A stretch of DNA of 7,154 nucleotides from contig JANYGM010000079.1 of the NCBI GenBank assembly GCA_025362415.1, forward strand, positions 1 through 7,154, read 5' to 3'. This DNA comes from a bacterium. Lineage in GTDB: Bacteria > Bacteroidota > Bacteroidia > Cytophagales > Thermonemataceae. Below, piece after piece: positions 1 to 5,242 of the stretch. The translations under genes were made by a program, and so were the position numbers. The notes beneath the pieces are model-generated. The model was not told the DNA's origin, did not search any database, and saw only the letters and a list, made by a program, of their open reading frames with translations. Within the stretch, counting starts at the first letter, position 1. The number at the start of each line of letters is the position of its first letter.

Positions 1-43
1 TCGTGTTTTAGGTCTTTTTGTTTGAGTATATCAACGTCTCTTT

Positions 44-415
44 TTAGTTCTGCAGTTGTGCCTTCAATATAGGCTTTAAAGCAGTACCTCTATCCCACAA
101 AACAAAACCAATAAATCCTAAAACAGCTACAAGAACTGCACCCATTACGCTCATAAGACTTACCATAAAATTCCCTTGCATTTCAAAACGCTTTTCAACA
201 GATTTTTCTAAGCTATCTACTTTTGTAGCCGTGATTACTTGTTGTTTATTAAGTTCTATAAACTGCTCTGTAAGTTTATCTATTTTTGCATTAGTGATGA
301 CTTGTTGTTCTGCTATTCTGTCTATCTTATCAGAAAGCCTATCTATTTTATCTTGTGCAGGCAAAACAGCACAAAAACAGATATTTAGCAATATTATTAG
401 AAATATTTTTTTCAT
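44..415 (-). CDS. Small signal-peptide/coiled-coil/single-TM protein, function unknown
   Basis: I do not recognise a named family for this 123-residue protein. Residues 1-20 look like a Sec signal peptide (MKK, a hydrophobic core, then LPA-Q as a plausible signal peptidase I site; no good lipobox). Residues 22-78 are a charged coiled coil with D/KID heptads. It contains a 21-residue internal duplication: QQVIT followed by an AKID/TKVD-type heptad begins at residues 37 and 58. Residues 83-107 form a hydrophobic helix ending in FVLWDRG, so the mature protein is probably a membrane-anchored coiled coil. The start is supported by the signal peptide and by a promoter about 20 nt upstream. Oddity: after the helix the frame ends quickly at LQN-stop, while the -1 frame stays open to the window edge and reads as more coiled coil (AELKRDVDILKQKDLKH). 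The gene may therefore be frameshifted, or use programmed frameshifting, and its true 3' end may lie outside the window. Confidence 0.75.
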   Translation of the reverse strand: MKKIFLIILLNICFCAVLPAQDKIDRLSDKIDRIAEQQVITNAKIDKLTEQFIELNKQQVITATKVDSLEKSVEKRFEMQGNFMVSLMSVMGAVLVAVLGFIGFVLWDRGTALKPILKAQLQN

Positions 416-436
416 TTTCGTATATTTTTAGTAGTA

Positions 437-467
437 CAAAGTTACACTAAAATTATTACAATGCAAA
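437..467 (-). promoter_or_regulatory. Bacteroidota-type -33/-7 promoter of the 123-residue coiled-coil gene
   Basis: Read on the minus strand, TTTG (467-464) is followed after exactly 19 nt by TAACTTTG (444-437). This is a perfect match to the known Bacteroidota consensus TTTG...TAnnTTTG. The predicted transcript start is about 15 nt before the ATG at 415, leaving a short A-rich leader. Confidence 0.7.
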
Positions 468-506
468 GTATTTAGCCACGTAAAATATTTGTAACTGTAA
501 ATTATT

Positions 507-605
507 CGTTGCAGTTTTTTGGGGAAACGTTTGGTGGGGACACCAAACGTGGGTTATAACATTGTTTGGTGTCCCCACCAAACAACAAGGTACTATTTTG
601 CAACG
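507..605. repeat. Palindromic element, family A: two inverted hairpin units
   Basis: Two 24-bp units, 527-550 and 562-585, are each a hairpin with a 10-bp perfect stem and a 4-nt loop. The stem core is GTTTGGTG/CACCAAAC; the loops are GGGA in the first and TCCC in the second. The 20-bp cores (529-548 and 564-583) are exact reverse complements of each other, so the whole can form two small hairpins or one large one. The pair is bracketed by a further 7-bp inverted repeat, CGTTGCA (507-513) and TGCAACG (599-605). The architecture resembles REP/BIME elements. No transposase is present. Confidence 0.75.
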
Positions 606-638
606 GAACTTTTACAGCAACAAATATTTCAAACAAAA

Positions 639-673
639 AAACTCTTTGAGATTTTAAAAATCTCAAAGAGTTT
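639..673 (-). terminator. 17-bp perfect palindrome; likely intrinsic terminator for minus-strand transcripts
   Basis: The arms 639-655 and 657-673 are perfect reverse complements (core CTCTTTGAGA) around a single A. On the minus strand the stem runs into seven consecutive T residues (641-635), as in an intrinsic terminator. It would end transcripts from the acyl-CoA dehydrogenase gene, about 230 nt past its stop. On the plus strand there is no following T-tract. It could equally be one copy of a dispersed repeat that happens to terminate. Confidence 0.55.
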
Positions 674-695
674 AAATGAATTACAATCTGTATTT

Positions 696-860
696 GTAAC
701 TGTTTAGGTTTGTAGATACGCACCGCAGTGCGTATCCACGTAGGACAACACGAAAGTAAACAAAAGCACAATAATTAGTTTGGCATAAATACATTGCTCT
801 ACGTGGATACGCACTGCGGTGACGTATCTACAATACATTATTTACAACCTAAACAGTTAC
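696..860. repeat. Palindromic element, family B: nested inverted repeats with GTAG-headed hairpins
   Basis: The outer arms are a perfect 15-bp inverted repeat, GTAACTGTTTAGGTT (696-710) and its reverse complement (846-860). Inside are long arms, 711-743 and 799-832, that match except for one extra base (A822). Each inner arm is itself a hairpin with stem GATACGCAC/GTGCGTATC and a 4-nt loop (715-736; 806-828 with the bulge). Each hairpin has GTAG at its outer edge (712-715 plus; 831-828 minus). A 5' GTAG or GTGG next to a palindrome is the known signature of REP sequences mobilised by RAYT (TnpA-REP) proteins. The 55-bp centre holds nothing recognisable. Confidence 0.75.
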
Positions 861-901
861 CTGTATTTAATCTTACAATTCTATAATCTTACAAATCCTA
901 G

Positions 902-2701
902 TTAGAAGCAGTATTCATTTTTCTCAATAACGGCTGCTGCAATGCGCTCACGAGCATCTTTTTTGTTGAAAGGAGCTATTTTTGTAAAGCGTTTTAGTCC
1001 CATAAGCATACCGTTTAGCTCATCACCTGTTGCAAAAGACGTAATAGCATCTTTTCCAGCGTTTTCAATATTCGTAACAGCTTCTTGCAAATATACCAAA
1101 GCAATATCTTTTTGGACACTATAAGCTAGTTCTCCTTTGATGCCTATGAGTTTTTCAACACGCAAAAGCGTTGATTCTGCTACATAAACCTCAATAATCA
1201 TATCTGCCAAATTCATCATTATTTCTTGTTCTTCACTGATTTTTGTAGTGAATTTTTGCACCGCAGCACCTGCCACCATCAAAATTGTCTTTTTGAGGTT
1301 TTTGATAACTTTCTTTTCAGCAGCAAACAAATCCGTACTAAAATCATTCTCAAAAGAAGGAACAGACAATATTTCTTTTCCAACTGCTAGCGCAGATGCC
1401 ATAATATCAAGTTCACCTTTCATTGCACGTTTGATGATAGTTCCAACGGCAAGCATACGGTTTATTTCATTTGTTCCTTCAAAAATACGGTTGATACGTG
1501 AGTCACGGTAGCATCTATCCACAGGCGCATCAGCAGAGAAACCCATTCCACCATAAATTTGTACTGCTTCATCTGTTACAAAATCCAAAGTTTCAGAGCC
1601 GTGAACTTTCATCAAAGCACATTCTATAGCAAATTGCTCAAAACCTTTTAATTTTGCTTGCGCAACGTCCATTCCTGCTGCTTGAAAAGCCTCAAAAGCA
1701 TCATCAATATTCTGTCCACAACGGTAATTAGCAGAATCCGTAGCAAAAATACGGATAGCAGATTGCGCTATTTTGTGACGAATAGCCCCAAAAGTATTGA
1801 TAGAAACATTAAATTGTTTTCTTTCTTTGGCATAATTAACAGCGTGATTAAGAGCCGTTTTTGAGCCACCACTCACAGATGCAGAAAGTTTTATGCGACC
1901 AATATTTAAGATATTCACCGCAATTTTAAAACCATTTCCACGCTCTGAAAGCATATTTTCAACTGGAACTTTACAATCATTAAAGAAAACCTGACGAGTG
2001 TCCGAGCCTTTGATACCCATTTTGTGTTCTGGCTCATTCATTGTAATTCCGCCCATTTCTTTGTCAATGATGAACGCAGTAAGGTTTTTGTCATCTCCAA
2101 TTTTAGCAAAAACAATGAAGACATCAGCAAAACCGCCATTAGTTATCCACATTTTCTGACCATTGATGATGTAATGTTTGCCATCTTCTGTCAAAACTGC
2201 TTTACTTTTAGCCGAGTTGGCATCAGACCCAGAATCTGGTTCTGTCAAACAATAACAGGCTTTCCACTCACCTGAACCTAGTTTTGGAAGATATTTTGCT
2301 TTTTGTTCTTGCGTTCCATAATATTGAATTGGCAAAGTTCCTATGCCTGTGTGCGCAGAAAACGCCACTGCAAACGAATGTGCGCCCCCAAGTGCCTCCG
2401 CAACGAGCATACTAGAATTAAAATTCATACCAAGTCCTTCAAATTCTTCAGGTACACCAACACTAAGTAGCCCTAATTGCCCTACTTTTGTCATTAGTTC
2501 TCCCATCAGTTTGCCATCTTTTTGGCTATCTATTTCGTTTAGGCGTGGTGTAATTTCTTTTGCAATAAAGTCTTTGCAAGATTGCGCCATCATTAGTTGT
2601 TCTTCTGAAAAATCTTCTTGTATAAAGATTTCATTTGCTTCAATTTCTTTAATCAAAAATTCACCACCTTTGATTAGTTCTTTATTTTGTATTGCTTCCA
2701 T
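902..2701 (-). CDS. Acyl-CoA dehydrogenase, VLCAD-like with C-terminal extension
   Basis: This flavoenzyme would introduce the trans-2 double bond in an acyl-CoA, the first step of beta-oxidation, passing electrons to ETF in the cytoplasm. Numbered from the chosen start (599 residues), the N-terminal helical domain covers about 30-145. The first family signature is CLTEPDSGSD at 151-160, with MWITNGG at 184-190 in the FAD-binding beta domain. The second signature begins QIYGGMGF at 381. E408 in RIFEGTNEINR is the expected catalytic base. About 180 further residues resemble the extra C-terminal domain of VLCAD/ACAD9, longer than the roughly 380 residues of short/medium-chain enzymes. Preferred start: ATG at 2701 (MEAIQNKELIKGGEF), because relatives usually begin just before KGGEF. 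An upstream ATG at 2740 would add 13 Lys/Asn/Ile-rich residues. It is not beside other fad genes here; the gene upstream is divergent. Substrate length is inferred only. Confidence 0.93.
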   Translation of the reverse strand: MEAIQNKELIKGGEFLIKEIEANEIFIQEDFSEEQLMMAQSCKDFIAKEITPRLNEIDSQKDGKLMGELMTKVGQLGLLSVGVPEEFEGLGMNFNSSMLVAEALGGAHSFAVAFSAHTGIGTLPIQYYGTQEQKAKYLPKLGSGEWKACYCLTEPDSGSDANSAKSKAVLTEDGKHYIINGQKMWITNGGFADVFIVFAKIGDDKNLTAFIIDKEMGGITMNEPEHKMGIKGSDTRQVFFNDCKVPVENMLSERGNGFKIAVNILNIGRIKLSASVSGGSKTALNHAVNYAKERKQFNVSINTFGAIRHKIAQSAIRIFATDSANYRCGQNIDDAFEAFQAAGMDVAQAKLKGFEQFAIECALMKVHGSETLDFVTDEAVQIYGGMGFSADAPVDRCYRDSRINRIFEGTNEINRMLAVGTIIKRAMKGELDIMASALAVGKEILSVPSFENDFSTDLFAAEKKVIKNLKKTILMVAGAAVQKFTTKISEEQEIMMNLADMIIEVYVAESTLLRVEKLIGIKGELAYSVQKDIALVYLQEAVTNIENAGKDAITSFATGDELNGMLMGLKRFTKIAPFNKKDARERIAAAVIEKNEYCF

Positions 2702-2797
2702 TTTGATTTTTATATTAAGTTTTATTTTGTTAAAATTCATTTTAGGAAAATAATATTTGGCAAAAAGCCTTTTCTACTATTTTCTAATTGCTAAACG

Positions 2798-2828
2798 CAA
2801 AGTTAGATAAAAATGTTCTGTATGCAGA
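2798..2828 (-). promoter_or_regulatory. Probable -33/-7 promoter of the acyl-CoA dehydrogenase gene
   Basis: On the minus strand, TCTG (2828-2825, one mismatch to TTTG) is followed after 19 nt by a perfect TAACTTTG (2805-2798). The sequence around the -33 box (TACTCTGCAT) closely matches that of the promoter at 437-467 (TACTTTGCAT), which supports both. The leader to the ATG at 2701 would be about 90 nt. Confidence 0.5.
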
Positions 2829-2856
2829 GTATTTTTAGAAGTATTTTCGTTATTTC

Positions 2857-2872
2857 TGAAAAATATTTTTCA
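2857..2872. other. 16-bp perfect AT-rich palindrome in the divergent promoter region
   Basis: TGAAAAATATTTTTCA is fully self-complementary and lies between the two divergent promoters, about 30 bp behind the acyl-CoA dehydrogenase -33 box and about 100 bp upstream of the mlaE -33 box. It could be an operator, but in such AT-rich sequence it may arise by chance. Confidence 0.2.
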
Positions 2873-2969
2873 AAATAGACTTTTTTTTATTTTTATAGGA
2901 TTATTCCAAGAAAAAAAGCCTTAAAATACTTATTTTTTGGATAAAAATGTTAATTGAGATTTGTATTCT

Positions 2970-2999
2970 TTTGAATTTCAGAATTTCGTTGTAACTTGC
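2970..2999 (+). promoter_or_regulatory. Candidate promoter of mlaE
   Basis: TTTG (2970-2973), an 18-nt spacer, then TAACTTGC (2992-2999), which is near the TAnnTTTG -7 consensus with one T missing. Transcription would start near 3006, about 30 nt before the ATG at 3036. This argues against a TTG start at 2961, which would lie upstream of the transcript. Confidence 0.4.
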
Positions 3000-3035
3000 A
3001 GGCATATTGCACACTTAATTTTATCAAAACAAAAA

Positions 3036-3773
3036 ATGAAACAATTTGGCGTTTATCTTCTTTTTCTTAGCAAACTTTTCGTACAAAGAGAAAGGCTGAA
3101 AACTTATATACAACTTACCTTAGAGGAATGTGTTTATATTGGTGTTAATTCTATCTTTTTGGTGGGCATTGTTTCCACTTTTATTGGTGCAGTAACGTGT
3201 ATTCAAACATCTTACAACCTTGTTTCTGACTTTATTGCTAATTCTGTTGTGGGGCTTATTGTGCGAGATATGACTATTTTGGAACTTGCGCCCACTATCA
3301 TAAGTATTGTTTTGGCAGGCAAAGTTGGGTCTAATATTGCGGGTAATCTTGGTTCTATGCGTATTACGGAGCAGATTGATGCACTAGAAGTAATGGGAAT
3401 AAACTCTATTTCGTATCTTATTCTTCCAAAAATATTGGCTGCAATGATTACATTTCCTATGCTGGTCGTGATTGCTGCTTTTTTGTCTATGCTAGGCGGA
3501 TATGTGGCTGGTACGCTTTCTGGCGCACTTACACCTGCGGAATTTATAGAAGGCTCAAGAATGCTTTTTGTACCTTACAATGTTACTTTTATGATAATCA
3601 AGGCGGTTGTTTTTGGCTTTTTGGTGTCTTCTATTTCAGCATTTCAAGGTTATTTTACGTCTGGGGGAGCTTTTGAAGTAGGACAATCAAGCACAAAAGC
3701 AGTTACAGCTAGTTGTATTGCTATTCTTTTAGCTGATTATATACTTGCACAATTACTTTTAGACCACAAGTAG
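3036..3773 (+). CDS. mlaE: MlaE-family ABC transporter permease (lipid transport)
   Basis: This is an integral inner-membrane permease of the MlaE (DUF140) family. In the known complex, two copies pair with the MlaF ATPase and an MCE-domain MlaD protein to move phospholipids between the inner and outer membranes. It has 245 residues from the ATG at 3036, the normal family length. The frame is open upstream to a TTG at 2961, but the ATG start MKQFGVYLLFLSKLF fits the family and follows an A-rich leader. The conserved core is LAPTIISIVLAGKVGSN (84-100) followed by GSMRITEQIDALEVMGI (106-122), the most diagnostic stretch of the family. Hydrophobic segments lie at about 36-58, 84-98, 128-161, 182-205 and 222-243. 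No mlaF-like ATPase or MCE gene is in the window, although these commonly lie next to mlaE. The stop codon TAG is supplied by the first unit of the repeat tract that follows. Confidence 0.9.
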   Translation: MKQFGVYLLFLSKLFVQRERLKTYIQLTLEECVYIGVNSIFLVGIVSTFIGAVTCIQTSYNLVSDFIANSVVGLIVRDMTILELAPTIISIVLAGKVGSNIAGNLGSMRITEQIDALEVMGINSISYLILPKILAAMITFPMLVVIAAFLSMLGGYVAGTLSGALTPAEFIEGSRMLFVPYNVTFMIIKAVVFGFLVSSISAFQGYFTSGGAFEVGQSSTKAVTASCIAILLADYILAQLLLDHK

Positions 3774-4128
3774 TGAAATAGTGAGTAGTGAGTAGTGAAA
3801 TAGTGAGTAGTGAGTAGTGAGTAGTGAGTAGTGAAATAGTGAGTAGTGGAATACATTGCACTACTTACTATTCCACCACATTATTCCACCACATTATTTC
3901 ACTACACATTATTTCACTACACATTATTTCACTACACATTATTTCACTACTCATTATTTCACTACACATTATTTCACTACTCACTATTCACTACTCACTA
4001 TTTCACTACTCACTATTTCACTACACACTATTTCACTACACACTATTTCACTACACACTATTTCACTACTCACTATTTCACTACACATTATTTCACTACT
4101 CACTATTTCACTACTCACTATTTCACTA
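3770..4128. repeat. Self-complementary tandem-repeat tract between mlaE and lgt
   Basis: The left arm (3770-3853) is built from eight heptamers GTAGTGA (the last GTAGTGG) mixed with three octamers AATAGTGA. The right arm (3870-4128) is the reverse complement in style: two 13-bp units ATTCCACCACATT, then sixteen units of ATTTCACTACWCAYT (15 bp). Unit 7 (3986-3999) has lost one T and the last unit is truncated at ATTTCACTA. The arms meet around a short centre (3854-3869). Complementary runs of 26 bp or more exist, so the transcript could fold into a long hairpin with many registers. The tract starts in the last codon of mlaE, supplying its stop, and ends 7 nt before the lgt ATG. There are no spacers, so it is not a CRISPR array. 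Confidence 0.9.
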
Positions 4129-4135
4129 AAAAAAG

Positions 4136-4978
4136 ATGTTATTTAATATTATCAATTGGACAGCTGACCCTGTTATTTTTAGTTTTACTGTTGGCGGTTT
4201 TCAGCCCGAAGTCCGTTGGTATGGATTACTTTTTGCTACAGGTTTTATTTTAGGGCAACTTATTTTGGCTAAAATCTGGAAAATTGAAGGCAAAAATGAA
4301 AATGATTTTGAGGCGTTGTGCCTAAGTGTTATTATTGCGACAGTCGTAGGCGCAAGGCTCGGACACGTAATTTTTTATGATTTAAAAGATTATCTCAAAG
4401 ACCCCATTTCTATTTTTAAAGTTTGGGAAGGCGGTTTGGCTAGTCACGGAGCAACTATTGGAATACTTGTTGCATTGTGGCTTTATTGTCGCAAACGCCC
4501 AGACCAGCCTTTTTTGTGGGTCGTGGATAGGATAGTGATTGTAGTGGCACTTGGTGCAATGTTCATACGTTTAGGAAATTTGATGAATTCTGAAATTGTG
4601 GGCAAACCAACGAGTGTTGCGTGGGCGTTTGTGTTCTCTCGTGCTATTGATTTGGGCGAAATTGAGCGTTTTTTACCTCGCCACCCAGCCCAATTATATG
4701 AAGCAATTTCATTTTCTTTATTGTTTTTAATATTGATATTTGTTTACAACCGTTATAAAACCAAAACGCCACAAGGGCTTTTATTTGGTATTTTTATGGT
4801 TTATACGTTTACATTGAGGTTTTTTTATGAATTTTTGAAGGAAGTACAAGTAGCATTTGAAAATAATTTGCCTATCAATATGGGACAGATTTTGAGTATT
4901 CCTGCGGTGATGGCAGGGTTTTTTATTCTTTATTTGGCGAGTAAAAATGCTAAAAAACAAAATGTAATGATAAAATAG
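4136..4978 (+). CDS. lgt: Prolipoprotein diacylglyceryl transferase Lgt
   Basis: Lgt is an inner-membrane enzyme that transfers diacylglycerol from phosphatidylglycerol to the lipobox cysteine of prolipoproteins, the first step of lipoprotein maturation. At 280 residues it is of normal length, with about seven hydrophobic helices. Key positions are present: RWYG with Y29; GGLASHG with H104; the family signature at R145-x-x-N148...E153...G156 (IRLGNLMNSEIVG), matching E. coli R143/N146/E151/G154; HPAQLYEA at 183-190; and RFFYE with R228 and E232, matching E. coli R239/E243. The ATG follows the A-rich leader CTAAAAAAAG that directly abuts the repeat tract. No separate promoter is visible, so it is probably transcribed from the mlaE promoter through the repeats. 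The gene appears intact. Confidence 0.96.
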   Translation: MLFNIINWTADPVIFSFTVGGFQPEVRWYGLLFATGFILGQLILAKIWKIEGKNENDFEALCLSVIIATVVGARLGHVIFYDLKDYLKDPISIFKVWEGGLASHGATIGILVALWLYCRKRPDQPFLWVVDRIVIVVALGAMFIRLGNLMNSEIVGKPTSVAWAFVFSRAIDLGEIERFLPRHPAQLYEAISFSLLFLILIFVYNRYKTKTPQGLLFGIFMVYTFTLRFFYEFLKEVQVAFENNLPINMGQILSIPAVMAGFFILYLASKNAKKQNVMIK

Positions 4979-5031
4979 TTATGAATGGTAAGTAATTCAT
5001 TATTTAGTTATTTTCAAAAACTCAAAGTCTA

Positions 5032-5164
5032 GTACTTGAATATCCTTGCACCGTCAGCTAAAGCAGACGGCAAAGAAATGATAGCAAACACAAAGGCTTT
5101 TTTGTCTTACTTTTATTATATTTTGCCGTCTGCTTTAGCTGACGGTGCGAAAATATTTGAGTGC
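5032..5164. repeat. Palindromic element, family C, copy 1
   Basis: Two perfect 27-bp inverted arms (5048-5074 and 5122-5148) flank a 47-bp spacer. Each arm is a quasi-palindrome, CCGTCAGCT-AA-AGCAGACGG, with one A-A mismatch. The homology extends outward: ATATTTGAGTGC at 5153-5164 is the exact reverse complement of the left flank of copy 2 (7034-7045), and GTACTTGAATAT at 5032-5043 is a 9/12 match to it. The element occupies most of the gap between lgt and the next gene. Confidence 0.85.
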
Positions 5165-5165
5165 T

Positions 5166-5173
5166 TAAATTTG
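5166..5173 (+). promoter_or_regulatory. Weak candidate -7 box for the 564-residue membrane protein gene
   Basis: TAAATTTG matches the -7 consensus TAnnTTTG and sits just outside the right edge of the family C element, about 70 nt before the ATG at 5243. No convincing TTTG lies at the expected -33 spacing, so this is weak. Confidence 0.25.
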
Positions 5174-5242
5174 TGTTTTTAATAACAGTTGATATTGCAA
5201 ATTTATTCACTCTTTTTAAATTTAAAATGATATTTTGCTTTT

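Noticed and set aside
502..771. Minus-strand 89-residue and plus-strand 62-residue open frames in the repeat block
   Set aside because: Both run through families A and B and the terminator palindrome; no start context, no protein-like composition.
2343..2753. 136-residue plus-strand open frame opposite the acyl-CoA dehydrogenase, and shorter ones in the same region
   Set aside because: Antisense shadows of a well-supported gene with full family motifs on the minus strand; Ser/Phe-rich composition with no domain.
2762..2925. Direct repeat AAAAAGCCTT in the divergent promoter region
   Set aside because: Short and AT-rich; likely chance in this background.
2961..3035. TTG start extending mlaE by 25 residues
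   Set aside because: The extra residues are not typical of the family, and the candidate promoter (2970-2999) lies inside this stretch.
3770..4128. CRISPR-like array
   Set aside because: Units are 7-15 bp, contiguous, without unique spacers, and occur in both orientations; no cas genes are present.
3824..4253. Three overlapping plus-strand open frames encoding HYFTT/TLFHY/ISLHI repeats
   Set aside because: They arise from the stop-free 15-bp repeat unit; a 1-bp deletion in one unit shows no frame is being maintained, and they overlap the start of lgt.
4981..5000. Terminator after lgt (ATGAAT...ATTCAT stem followed by TATTTAGTTATTTT)
   Set aside because: Only a 6-bp AT-rich stem with an 8-nt loop and an interrupted T-tract; too weak to call.
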